Of a stretch of 64,000 nt of DNA, positions 8,430 to 18,200 are shown one piece after another. A program made the translations under genes and the position numbers. The stretch's first letter is position 1; every line of letters starts with the position of its first letter. The notes beneath the pieces are model-generated. The model saw only the letters and a program-made list of their open reading frames with translations, had not been told where the DNA came from and ran no database searches. This stretch comes from Bacteroidota bacterium. GTDB taxonomy: Bacteria > Bacteroidota > Bacteroidia > Chitinophagales > Saprospiraceae. The stretch is taken from positions 62,001 through 126,000 of the forward strand of contig JAKQLF010000277.1 of assembly GCA_029567325.1 (NCBI GenBank), written 5' to 3'.

Positions 8430-9710
8430 ATGAACGGTCAAAAATTATTTTTCTTCCTAGCTATAAACCTTTTTGGTATCGCTTTATTGAGAGCCCAACA
8501 TCCTGTCAAGTTAGAAGAGCTGTTTGAAAAAGCAATTAGTCAAGGCACTTCCGCGAATCAAAGCCAACTCATCAATCAAGCTTTAGCAATCAACCAAAAA
8601 AATGCCAATGCTAATTACTTGCCCAAGTTATCAATCAATGGAGCAGCTAGTTATCAAACTGATGTCACTAGTTTTAAGGTGCCTATTCCTGGAATTGAAA
8701 TCCTACCACCTTTCAAGGATCAATACAAAGTCACTTTGGATCTTCAGCAAAATATTTACGATGGCGGTTCAACTACAGCGCTCAAAAAATTCAATTCGGC
8801 AAATAGCAAAGTGGAATTAGCAAAAGTAGAACATGAAAACACACAGTTGAAAGAAGCCATTGCGCAATTATATTATAGTGCTGCATTGATAGACCGGCAA
8901 AAAGAAAACATTGAGGCATTAAAACGACAAGTGACTTTGAAGATCGAGCGGTTTGAAGATCTTCTACAATTGGGTACTACGACTAAATTGGCCTTGCAAC
9001 AATTGCAGACGAAAATTATGGAATTGGACCAACAATTATTTGATTTAAAATTCAAAAAAAATGGAATCATTTCCGGAATCAATTTACTTACTGGATTGAG
9101 TCTCACCGAGGAAGTGAACTTTGAGATCATTAGCATGGATGATTTTTCACCTTCAACCAATCTCTCCAGAACAGAATTAAAACTTCTGCAAGCACAACAG
9201 GCCCTGCTTTCAAACTCGACCAATCTCATCAAAAGCAAATACGCCCCCAAACTCGCATTGGTTGGTACATTGGGTTATGGAAGGCCTGGTTTGAATTTTC
9301 TAGCTCGCGATTTTGATACTTATGGCATTCTTGGTCTCAACCTCAAAATACCTATAGAGCACTTTTACACCAAAGGCATGAGCAATGAATTGAGGCTCAA
9401 TGATATTCAAAATTTACGAATCAATGAACAAATTGAACAGTTTACCACCGCGCAAAATGTAAAGCTGACTTCCCAAGAAAATGAAATTTTTAGACTCCAA
9501 TCAGCCATTGTAACTGACACAGAAATCATAAAAATGAAGACTGAAATGTTGGTCGTCATTGAAGACCAATTTACCAATGGCATTATCACCCAAAGAGAGT
9601 ATTTAGAAGAATTAGAACAGGTAACCCTTTCTAAAAATTCACTCGCACTGCATGAAGTGCAACTCGCTCAAGCCATCATTCAATATCAATTATTTCTAGG
9701 AACATTATAA
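8430..9710 (+). CDS. TolC family outer-membrane efflux channel
   Basis: This 426-aa protein has a signal peptide (about 1-22, ending LLRAQ) and two repeats of the outer membrane efflux protein (OEP) type with long coiled-coil helices (roughly 25-210 and 225-420), the arrangement of TolC subunits that trimerise into an outer-membrane channel with a periplasmic tunnel. The periodic NQSQLINQALAINQKNA and later Gln/Leu-rich heptads fit the helical barrel. It precedes the membrane-fusion protein by 11 bp and completes the exporter encoded in this operon. The E. coli ybhGFSR operon has no dedicated TolC gene, so inclusion here gives a self-contained tripartite pump. Confidence 0.9.
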   Translation: MNGQKLFFFLAINLFGIALLRAQHPVKLEELFEKAISQGTSANQSQLINQALAINQKNANANYLPKLSINGAASYQTDVTSFKVPIPGIEILPPFKDQYKVTLDLQQNIYDGGSTTALKKFNSANSKVELAKVEHENTQLKEAIAQLYYSAALIDRQKENIEALKRQVTLKIERFEDLLQLGTTTKLALQQLQTKIMELDQQLFDLKFKKNGIISGINLLTGLSLTEEVNFEIISMDDFSPSTNLSRTELKLLQAQQALLSNSTNLIKSKYAPKLALVGTLGYGRPGLNFLARDFDTYGILGLNLKIPIEHFYTKGMSNELRLNDIQNLRINEQIEQFTTAQNVKLTSQENEIFRLQSAIVTDTEIIKMKTEMLVVIEDQFTNGIITQREYLEELEQVTLSKNSLALHEVQLAQAIIQYQLFLGTL

Positions 9711-9721
9711 TCATTATACCA

Positions 9722-10717
9722 ATGAGAAAATCATATTTACTATTTCTGATCATTTCAGTTTTTGCAGCTTGTGATCAATCCAATAACAAGTTTGATGCAA
9801 GTGGAATATTTGAAGCAGATGAAGTCATCGTATCTGCCGAATCCATGGGGAAACTCATCAGTCTGAAAATAACAGAAGGCGATGTTATCAAAAAAGGTGC
9901 CGTTGTGGGTGGTATCGAAGACAATAATTTGCTATTGCAAAAAGGACAGTTACAAGCCACTATCGATGCATTGTATGACAAAAAGGTAAGCCCAGCGCCA
10001 CAGGCGAGTATATATTCGCAGCAAATCATAAACCAAAACGCAAATATCGCCACGTTAAAAGCTCAAATGAAAGTTTTGCAAGTAGAACAAAATCGCATCA
10101 GTCAACTGGTGAGTAAAGATGCCGTGCCAGCAAAACAACTAGACGATATTAACGGCCAGGTAAGCATTCTCAATCAGCAAATTGCTGCAGCAGAAACGAT
10201 GTTGGGCACACTCAGGCAGCAGATCAAATCTACTCAAAGTACTTCTGCCATTCAAAACAAGGCCATTCTCAGTGAGCAAAAACCACTTGAACAACGCATT
10301 GCCCAATTGGATGATCAAATTCAAAAAAGCATCATTGTCAACCCAATTGATGGCACGGTATTGACCAAATACATGGAAGAGAACGAAGTCGCTACCATTG
10401 GTAAACCCATTTATAAAATTGCAAAGTTGGACCAATTAATATTGCGGGCTTATGTCACTGGCAATCAGCTCAATCAAATAAAGGTAAACCAAAAAGTAGG
10501 GGTAACAACTGGTTCTGATGAAAACGCAAAAACGACTGAAGGCACAATCATTTGGGTAGCATCTAAGGCAGAATTCACACCAAAGACCATCCAAACCGTG
10601 GATGAAAGAAGCAATTTGGTATATGCCATCAAAGTTTTGGTGCCCAATGACGGTTATCTTAAATTGGGAATGTACGGCGACGTGAGTTTTCAAAATAACT
10701 CCTCTGATAAAAAATAA
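9722..10717 (+). CDS. HlyD/YbhG-like membrane-fusion (periplasmic adaptor) lipoprotein
   Basis: This 331-aa adaptor links the inner-membrane ABC exporter to the TolC channel. It has a lipobox ending in Cys17 (SVFAAC), a biotinyl-lipoyl-like strand pair near 28-62 (VSAESMGKLISLKITEGD) and near 205-225 (IVNPIDGTVLTKYMEENEV), a central alpha-helical hairpin at about 65-195, and a beta-barrel region afterwards. The order fits the HlyD_D23/YbhG group. It sits 11 bp after the TolC gene and ends 1 bp before the first ATPase. The lipid anchor replaces the transmembrane anchor found in many relatives. Confidence 0.92.
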   Translation: MRKSYLLFLIISVFAACDQSNNKFDASGIFEADEVIVSAESMGKLISLKITEGDVIKKGAVVGGIEDNNLLLQKGQLQATIDALYDKKVSPAPQASIYSQQIINQNANIATLKAQMKVLQVEQNRISQLVSKDAVPAKQLDDINGQVSILNQQIAAAETMLGTLRQQIKSTQSTSAIQNKAILSEQKPLEQRIAQLDDQIQKSIIVNPIDGTVLTKYMEENEVATIGKPIYKIAKLDQLILRAYVTGNQLNQIKVNQKVGVTTGSDENAKTTEGTIIWVASKAEFTPKTIQTVDERSNLVYAIKVLVPNDGYLKLGMYGDVSFQNNSSDKK

Positions 10718-10718
10718 C

Positions 10719-11642
10719 ATGAGCCTCATTGTCAAAAATATCATCAAAACTTACGACAAGGGCAATGTGCTTGCCTTGGATAATGTCAGTTTTGAGGTCA
10801 AACAAGGAGAACGCTTTGGCATCATTGGGCCAGACGGTGCCGGTAAAACCTCCCTTTTCAGGATTTTAACGACACTTTTGCTCGCTGATAGTGGCGTGGC
10901 GAGTGTTTGTGGAAATGATGTTGTTTTAGGTTTTGATAAAATCAGGCGCATCAGTGGCTATATGCCCGGAAAATTTTCGCTGTATCAAGACTTGAGTGTG
11001 GAGGAGAATTTAAACTTTTTCGCTACTGTTTTTGGGACAACTGTAGCAGAAAACATGCATCTAATCAAGGATATTTACGTCCAGATTGAACCTTTCAAAG
11101 ATAGGCCTGCGGGAAAGTTATCTGGAGGCATGAAACAAAAGTTGGCCTTGTGTTGCGCATTGATCCACGAACCCAAAATACTTTTTTTAGATGAACCTAC
11201 AACAGGAGTTGATCCAGTCAGCAGAAAGGAGTTTTGGGATATGCTTGATCGACTAAAAAGTCGCAACATTACCATTCTGGTTTCCACTCCGTACATGGAC
11301 GAAGCCAGCAGATGTGACCGCATTGCCTTGATGCAAACGGGTAAAATTTTAGCGATTGATACGCTAGACAACATCATTGGTAGTTATAAAAACAAGGTTT
11401 TTGGTGTGGAAACCAGACAGATGCATCAATTATCTCAATTCTTTAAAACTCACAAGGCGGTTCATTCATGTTATCCCTTTGGAGATACTTTACATGTCAC
11501 GCCCAAAGATGCTCTTTTGACATCAATTGAGCTTGAATCAAGTTGCAAATCAGCTGGTTTTCAAGACGTCAAGGTATTTGATATCGTACCAAATATTGAG
11601 GATATTTTTATGAATCTCATGGGACAAAATAATGGAATATGA
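10719..11642 (+). CDS. ABC exporter ATPase, equivalent of the first half of YbhF
   Basis: This 307-aa nucleotide-binding protein powers the exporter. Walker A is GPDGAGKTS at 37-45, the signature LSGGMKQKL is canonical, and Walker B is ILFLDEP followed by the D-loop. The switch (H-loop) position reads STPYMDEA with Pro where the catalytic His normally stands. As I recall, the same STPYMDEA occurs in the first domain of E. coli YbhF, so this looks like a family feature and not damage. The partner ATPase in the next gene has the opposite defect, implying one active and one degenerate site per heterodimer. The last 80 residues form the usual C-terminal regulatory extension. It overlaps the next gene by 4 bp. 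Confidence 0.93.
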   Translation: MSLIVKNIIKTYDKGNVLALDNVSFEVKQGERFGIIGPDGAGKTSLFRILTTLLLADSGVASVCGNDVVLGFDKIRRISGYMPGKFSLYQDLSVEENLNFFATVFGTTVAENMHLIKDIYVQIEPFKDRPAGKLSGGMKQKLALCCALIHEPKILFLDEPTTGVDPVSRKEFWDMLDRLKSRNITILVSTPYMDEASRCDRIALMQTGKILAIDTLDNIIGSYKNKVFGVETRQMHQLSQFFKTHKAVHSCYPFGDTLHVTPKDALLTSIELESSCKSAGFQDVKVFDIVPNIEDIFMNLMGQNNGI

Positions 11643-12382
11643 GTAAGGAAGCCATCATCAAAACACAAAATTTGACCAAGTCTTTTGGGGCATTTACGGC
11701 TGTGGATAAAATCTCATTTGAGGCCATGCCTGGAGAAATTTTTGGTTTTCTTGGTGCTAATGGCGCTGGAAAAACTACCGCCATGAAGATGCTAAGTGGT
11801 CTTTTAAAGCCTTCTTCAGGGACGGCATCGGTAGTCGGATTTGATGTTTTTAAACAATCAGAAATGATCAAGAAAAACATTGGCTACATGAGTCAAAAAT
11901 TTTCTTTGTACGATGATTTAACGGTGGAAGAAAATATTGCCTTTTTTGGAGGAATTTATGGTCTGAGAGGTGATGTTTTAAAGCTTGCCCAAATGGAGTT
12001 GTTGGAAAGATTACAATTGATGGATCAATCCAAAAAGCTTGTAGCGTCCTTGCCTTTGGGTTGGAAACAAAAATTGTCATTTAGCGTAGCTATGATCCAC
12101 AAACCACGGTTGGTCTTTTTGGACGAACCAACTGGAGGAGTTGACCCGATTACCAGAAGACAATTTTGGGAAATGATTTATGAAGCTGCAGAAAATGGAG
12201 TCACCATTTTTGTAACTACTCACTATATGGACGAGGCGGAATATTGTTCCAGGGTGAGCATCATGGTAGATGGCAAAATAGCTGCTATGGATACACCTCG
12301 AGCATTGAAAGAGCAGTTTGGCGCAAAAAATATGGACGAAGTTTTTTATACACTGGCGCGAGGAGCTAAAAGAGGAGAATAA
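11639..12382 (+). CDS. ABC exporter ATPase, equivalent of the second half of YbhF
   Basis: This 247-aa nucleotide-binding protein has Walker A GANGAGKTT at 39-47, Walker B VFLDEPTGGVDP and an intact H-loop TTHYMDEAEYC. The ABC signature is degenerate: SLPLGWKQKLSF replaces LSGGQ, as in the second ABC domain of YbhF/RbbA-type double ATPases. It overlaps the preceding ATPase by 4 bp (ATGA) and ends 1 bp before the first permease start, so the two ATPases are translationally coupled and probably act as an obligate heterodimer. Together they correspond to one fused E. coli protein. Confidence 0.93.
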   Translation: MSKEAIIKTQNLTKSFGAFTAVDKISFEAMPGEIFGFLGANGAGKTTAMKMLSGLLKPSSGTASVVGFDVFKQSEMIKKNIGYMSQKFSLYDDLTVEENIAFFGGIYGLRGDVLKLAQMELLERLQLMDQSKKLVASLPLGWKQKLSFSVAMIHKPRLVFLDEPTGGVDPITRRQFWEMIYEAAENGVTIFVTTHYMDEAEYCSRVSIMVDGKIAAMDTPRALKEQFGAKNMDEVFYTLARGAKRGE

Positions 12383-12383
12383 G

Positions 12384-13490
12384 ATGAAAACATTTTTAGC
12401 ATTTGTTTTAAAGGAATTTCAACACGTTTGGAGGGACAAGAGGAGTCTATTCATCCTCATCGCCATGCCAGTGATGTTGATGTTTATTTTTGGTTTTGCC
12501 TTGAGCAATGAAGTAAAGAATTCCAATATTGCCATTTTATGTCCTAAACCAGATGAGGAGGTGCTTTCACTGATTGAAAAAATCGACCAGAGCAAATATT
12601 TTACCATCAATAAAATGATGCACAATCCCAATGAAATTGAAAATTATTTCAAACAAAATAAAGGCAAAATGGTCATTGTCTTTGAAAACGATTTTGCCGA
12701 TAAATTACAGCATGACAAGTTAGCCAATGTGCAATTGATTGGCGATGCAACAGATCCAAATACTGCAACTACGATGATCGGATATGCGCAAGGCATCATT
12801 GCAGATTATCAAAAGAGTTTATTGGGAGAAACCAATTTACCCTATGCCATCCAAGTGGAGACCAGAATGTTGTACAATCCTCAATTGCTCAGTGCTTATA
12901 ATTTTGTGCCGGGTGTGATGGCTTTGATTTTGACACTTTTGGGTACAATGATGACTTCAGTTTCTATTGTCAAGGAAAAAGAATTTGGGTCTATGGAATT
13001 ACTTTTGGTTTCACCAGTCAAACCCATCATGGTAATATTCAGTAAAGCCCTACCTTATGCGCTGCTTTGTTTTATCGATGTGCTCATCATTTTGCTCATG
13101 GCAAGGTACGTTTTGGATATGCCCATTCGGGGAAACATTTTCTTGCTCTTGGCGATGAGTGTTCTTTTTATTTTTACCACCTTGTCTCTCGGACTTTTGA
13201 TTTCAAACAGTGTAGATCAGCAACAAGTCGCTATGTTTATTTCGCTCGTTGGTTTGATGATGCCGAGCCTGATTTTTAGCGGATTTATGTTTCCAATTGA
13301 AAACATGCCCAAGCCTATGCAAATCATCAGCAACATAGTTCCAACAAAATGGTATTTTGAAATACTGAAATCTGTTATGGTCAAAGGACTCGGCTTTTCC
13401 TACATTTGGAAACACACCTTGATTTTGGTTGGAATGACTGCTTTTTTCACTTTGGTTGCTGTCAGAAAATTCAAAATCAGGTTATCATGA
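12384..13490 (+). CDS. ABC-2 type exporter permease (YbhS-like)
   Basis: This 368-aa inner-membrane permease starts at the ATG at 12384 (MKTFLAFVLKEFQHVW), behind an AGAGGAG ribosome-binding site. An in-frame upstream extension from 12318 overlaps the ATPase and is rejected. Transmembrane helix 1 lies at about 25-45, followed by an extracytoplasmic domain of about 140 residues. Five further helices follow between about 180 and 365, with the conserved SIVKEKEFGSMELLLVSPV coupling region. This is the ABC2_membrane_3 architecture of YbhS/YhhJ. It overlaps the next permease by 4 bp, and the two should form the heterodimeric transmembrane pathway. Confidence 0.92.
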   Translation: MKTFLAFVLKEFQHVWRDKRSLFILIAMPVMLMFIFGFALSNEVKNSNIAILCPKPDEEVLSLIEKIDQSKYFTINKMMHNPNEIENYFKQNKGKMVIVFENDFADKLQHDKLANVQLIGDATDPNTATTMIGYAQGIIADYQKSLLGETNLPYAIQVETRMLYNPQLLSAYNFVPGVMALILTLLGTMMTSVSIVKEKEFGSMELLLVSPVKPIMVIFSKALPYALLCFIDVLIILLMARYVLDMPIRGNIFLLLAMSVLFIFTTLSLGLLISNSVDQQQVAMFISLVGLMMPSLIFSGFMFPIENMPKPMQIISNIVPTKWYFEILKSVMVKGLGFSYIWKHTLILVGMTAFFTLVAVRKFKIRLS

Positions 13491-14599
13491 TTGGAATAGT
13501 TATTAAGAAGGAGTTTCGCCAGATTTTTAGAAATCCCAATATTCTGCGGATGATGATGGTTATGCCCATTATACAACTAATCATCATCCCTTTTGCGGCT
13601 GACTATGAGATCAAAAATATCGACCTTGCCATTGTGAATCAAGACAATAGTAGTTATTCGCAGCGTCTAGTGCAAAAATTAGTTGCGGGAAACTATTTTC
13701 AATTGGTCGAAGCAAGCACTGATTATCGGACAGCTCAGGAGTCGATAGAAAAAGGACATGCTGACCTCATCATCACCATTCCTCATGATTTTGAGAAAAA
13801 TATCATCAAGGAAAACAAAGCTACCATCAGCATCTCGGCTGATGCGGTCAATGGCGTCAAAGCTGGTTTGGGTAATCTTTATGCCAATCAAATCATAGGA
13901 CAATTCAATGCTGAAATTCGAGAGGAATTACTAGTGATGCCCCGCCATAATGAGATTGTAAACATCCAGACATTTGCCCAAAATCGGTACAATCCGCACA
14001 ATGATTATCATTTATTTATGGTGCCAGGTATATTGGCATTGCTGGTGACCATGGTGGGTGCTTTAATTAGTACACTTAACATTGTCTCAGAAAAAGAAAA
14101 GGGAACCATTGAGCAAATCAATGTCACACCTTTAAAGAAATATCAATTCATCATTGGAAAGTTGACACCCTTTTGGATATTGGGTATGATTTCTATTACG
14201 ATTGGTTTCATCATCAGTTATGTTGTTTTTGGCATTGTCTCATTGGGTGGATATTTATCCATTTATTTATACTCAGGTTTGTATTTGCTAGCGGTACTTG
14301 GTATTGGACTTTTGCTGAGCACTTTTGTGGACACTCAACAACAAGCCACACTTTTCAGCTTTTTCCTGATGATGAATTTTGTTTTACTCAGTGGATTGTA
14401 CACGGCAGTAGAAAGTATGCCTGGTTGGGCAAGATTTTTATCTGATCTTTTACCGCCATCACATTTTATAAAAGTCATCAGATCTATATTTATCAAAGGA
14501 AGTAGTGTGGTTGATATTTTGCCTGAGTTTGGCATCATGGCCATATTTGCGGTGGTATTGAATGGGTTGGCAGTGATGAATTATCGCAAAAGAGCTTAA
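13487..14599 (+). CDS. ABC-2 type exporter permease (YbhR-like)
   Basis: This 370-aa permease is the last gene of the operon. The start is the ATG at 13487, which overlaps the previous stop (ATGA). The longer in-frame version from 13406 lies inside the preceding gene. Topology matches its partner: helix 1 at about 20-40 (MVMPIIQLIIIPFA), a large extracytoplasmic domain with VNQDNSSYSQRL, the STLNIVSEKEKGTIEQINVTP coupling segment, and four or five C-terminal helices. The transcript ends in a repeat-rich gap without an obvious strong terminator. Confidence 0.92.
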   Translation: MIGIVIKKEFRQIFRNPNILRMMMVMPIIQLIIIPFAADYEIKNIDLAIVNQDNSSYSQRLVQKLVAGNYFQLVEASTDYRTAQESIEKGHADLIITIPHDFEKNIIKENKATISISADAVNGVKAGLGNLYANQIIGQFNAEIREELLVMPRHNEIVNIQTFAQNRYNPHNDYHLFMVPGILALLVTMVGALISTLNIVSEKEKGTIEQINVTPLKKYQFIIGKLTPFWILGMISITIGFIISYVVFGIVSLGGYLSIYLYSGLYLLAVLGIGLLLSTFVDTQQQATLFSFFLMMNFVLLSGLYTAVESMPGWARFLSDLLPPSHFIKVIRSIFIKGSSVVDILPEFGIMAIFAVVLNGLAVMNYRKRA

Positions 14600-14988
14600 A
14601 TAATGGTTAATGGTTAATTATTAATGGTAAATGGTTAAGCTTCCCAGATCATTGCCCCAACATTTGTTCCGCTTCTGAAGATCAGCTGGAAAAGGTACCC
14701 CGCGGAATGTGCAGATGAAGGCAGAATGAAAACTCAATTAAGATTTGCGAGAAACAAACTCCCGTATGAATAAAAATCAGCGAAGATTTGCGAGATCAGC
14801 GGGAAACAAACTTCATCGAAAAGGTGTCCCGCAGATTGCGCAGATGAACGCAGAATGAAACTCAATAAAGATTAGCGAAGATCTGCGAGATCAGCGGGAA
14901 ACAAACTTCTTCAGATTGCACAGATGAACATTAACCATTAATTATCAATCATTTGTCTTTAACCATTGATCATTAACCCATAAAAAAA
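14600..14988. repeat. Repeat-filled intergenic gap: two ~129-bp units and TTAATGG heptamers
   Basis: Two imperfect copies of a long unit begin with AAAAGGTxxCCCGC at about 14690 and 14819. Both include GCAGATGAAxGCAGAATGAAA, and GCGAAGATxTGCGAGATCAG with GCGGGAAACAAACTT appears at 14780 and 14874. The flanks (14602-14637 and 14930-14980) are built of TTAATGGTTAA-like heptamers, facing each other in inverted orientation. No ORF is credible here. Similar text is common between Bacteroidota genes. Confidence 0.8.
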
Positions 14989-15237
14989 TCATTCTTCCTC
15001 ATCATCAGCGTCCAGCCTTTCCACCAAATTCATGACCCACAATATTACTTTGGGGCTCAAGAATTTTGAGATGCCAGCTTTGCGCTCCGCAGTTTTAAGG
15101 ATATTGATGTTTTTGTAGCCTATGTTTCTTTCTTCCGCAAGGGTGATGTACTCATCCCATTCGCTGCGAGAAATGATGTCGAAGTTTGCGCGTAGTATAT
15201 CTACATCAGTAGGGTCTTGTAAATCGTAAGTGGGCAT
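14989..15237 (-). CDS. Small acidic-tailed protein, unknown function
   Basis: This 82-aa soluble protein has a helical pattern, a central basic segment (NILKTAERKAGISKF) and an acidic C-terminus ending DADDEEE. The N-terminus (YDLQDPTDVDIL) starts at a clear ATG. I do not recognise a family. It follows the FG-GAP lipoprotein gene by 51 bp on the same strand and may be its downstream partner or independent. Codon use and composition look like the neighbours. Confidence 0.6.
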   Translation of the reverse strand: MPTYDLQDPTDVDILRANFDIISRSEWDEYITLAEERNIGYKNINILKTAERKAGISKFLSPKVILWVMNLVERLDADDEEE

Positions 15238-15288
15238 TTGATCTGATTTTATTTTAAGTTTTTCTATTCTTGAAGTGGTAAATGTAGT

Positions 15289-18200
15289 CTATTGTAAGCA
15301 CTTCAAACCAACTGCCTTTCCATTGTTAACTGTACAAATGATGAGCTGTTCCTTTTTCAAGAATAAAGCGTCTCTTACATCTCCCAAAACCCAAAGGCCA
15401 ATCTTTGCATTATCCATTGGTTGGAATCCAGATTTACCGTCGCCAATCAATAATTGTCCAAAGGATCCATCCTGTGGACCAACTAGAGATTCATTGGGAT
15501 AAAAGTTGCCCAGAACAAGCAAATCTACCTTTCCGTCCTTGTTGAAATCTCCTGAAATAATTTTCGATGCCGGCGCCGTTTGTGCGTCTAATGGAAGTGC
15601 ATTCAAACTAAAATTACCTTTACCGTCATTTATTGCCACCATAGATCTCAATTCTGTAGCGGTCAATTTTTGCACATTTGCCAAATCATTGTCTGTAAAT
15701 AATTCATCAAAACCAACTTTGGCATAATCGTCAAACTTTATAAATCTTTTCTTGAATTGTACAATTTGCCCAGTCAAGGTGCCTAGTGGATGCGCCGAAA
15801 CTAATTTATCTTTGAGGTGTAATGCGTAAATGGGATCATAAACTCCATCGCCATTGAAATCCTTTCCCATCAAATATGCTGGTTTCATTTCATTGGTTTT
15901 GTAGAGGCTGTTGAGTCCTTCGTTACCCAATACCAAATCTTGATCACCATCACTGTCTATATCCACTACTTCCAAACTTTTCCACCAACCAGCAGGTAAT
16001 CCCATCTCTCTGACAACAAATTCTCCATTTTCTTTAGCCAACAAAATGGGTTTTTGCCATTCCGCCAAAATGATCAATTCCTTACTGCCATCCTGATCGA
16101 CATCAACCTCCTCAACCGCAGAAATCAAACCGTAGCTTTGTAGTTGAGCTAACCATTTTGTTTTTCCATCCACATATTTACCTCCTTCATTGACCAGGTA
16201 GCGATGAGTTCCAAACATAGGAAACTGGCCAGCTTGGTGGTGATTGGTGATCAAAATGTCCATGTCTTTGTCGCCATCAAAGTCAAATAAAATTGCCTTT
16301 TGTGAGCAAACGGTGATGTCTGGAAGAATGGCTTTGGAAGTAAAAATCTGGTTTGCTGAGTTTTCAAAAAACATGGGCTGATAAGCTTCTTTGTTTTTGA
16401 TTGCAACATCTGCAACTCCGGGAATCAACATGATGTCATCCAGACCGTCCCCATTATGATCAAACACGAGTAGATCGCCTACTTCGATTTGTTGCGAAGC
16501 AATCATGGTCAGAGAATCAAATTTGCCATCAGTTTTTTGAATGAATATTTGTGTAGGACTTCCTCGGTAGGCGCCACCAATTACAAAGTCCGTGAGGGTG
16601 TCACCATTGAAATTTCCAGACTTAATGACCGGTCCTCTTCTAGTCAGCATTTTTTGTAAAGTAGGTCTTACAAAAAAGTCCACATAATCTGACTCTTTAT
16701 GATTGAATTGAAATACACCTTCCGCTGAAACAAATAATGGATTTTGAGGAGATTTTGGATCATAAATAAATGGCATTCCCCCTTTTTGCCATTCTAAGTT
16801 TACGATCGAATTGGCTTGTAAACCCGTGACTTTTTGCACGCTTTGGTCGGGCCAAAATATTTGTAAGCTGTCAATAATACTGTCATTGCCAAGTCCAAAA
16901 ATCATTTCTCTTCCCATACTGGATAAAAAGCCTCTGACGGGATAATTTTCTAAAACTTGTGACATTCCCTTTTGCCAAAGGACCACCTTAGCTCCAATTG
17001 CTTGAGCGTTCTGCGGGCTTCCTTTCAATTTGACAGACAAAAAATGTCCATTTTCAATTTTATTTTCATACAAAAAGGCTTCATCATCTATATTATTTAC
17101 GACCAAATCAAGATCACCGTCATTATCCAAGTCACCATATGCCGCACCATTTGAATAGGAAAGATCATTCAAGCCCCATTTGGTAGAAACGTCTTCAAAA
17201 GGCTCGTTTTTATGGGCTTTGAAGGCATAATTATTAAGCTTCACTTCAGGTATCTGATCTACAAATTCTTTTCTAAATTTTTCTTGAGCTGACTTGTCCC
17301 CAAAGATGTTTTGATTTTTATAATAATTGATAAAATCCAAGTCAGTCACATTTTTTCTATAACCATTACTAACGTGAACATCCTTCAGTCCATCTAAATC
17401 GAAATCAGCAAGCAAAACACTCCAGCTCCAATCTGTACAGGCTACCCCATACATCAATCCTCGTTCACTAAATATGGGTTTGGATTCTAGGTCGCCCATG
17501 TTGAGTTGCAAAGAATTGCGCATATATTGTTTATGATACTTGTACCTTTCCGAAGTGCTGGTACTCTTCTTTTGATAATCATCTCGCGCGATCATCTTTT
17601 TTTGTCTCAAATTGTCTTCGGGCAACATGTCAAGCTGCATGATATCTACACGTTGATCATTATTGAGATCTGCGGCATCTATTCCCATGCCAAACATACT
17701 GGTGTGACCTGTTGCAGTTTGAATGATATTGGTAAAACCTTTTCCTGATTCATTGAGGTACAAGATGTCGTTACTCAAAAAATCATTGGAAGCATAAATG
17801 TCAGTATAACCATCGTTATTAAAATCAGCTATTGAAATGCCTAGGCCCAATCCTTCAAAAGTAATTCCTTTGGCTAATGAAACATCTTTGAAAATGGCAA
17901 TGCCGTTTGCATTTTGACCAGTATTTTCAAACAATTTATCGGAAGAAGGAAATGAGCCATCATCAACTCTCGGTCTGATGGTGTTTGGATTGACATCATC
18001 TGGAGCGGAATTGAGCATGTATACGTCTAAATCTCCATCCTTATCATAGTCAAAAAAAGCGGTTTGCGTTGTAAATCCAGCGTAATCCAAGCCATAATCG
18101 GCCGCTTGGTCTTTGAATGAAACCGGATTGGTTTTTTGGTTGATGTAAAATTTATTTTTGGAGTTTTTGAGCCCTACATGCGCTGCCATTGATAAATAAA

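Noticed and set aside
12318..12383. Upstream start for the first permease inside the ATPase gene
   Set aside because: The ATG at 12384 has a good ribosome-binding site and matches the expected N-terminus of the family.
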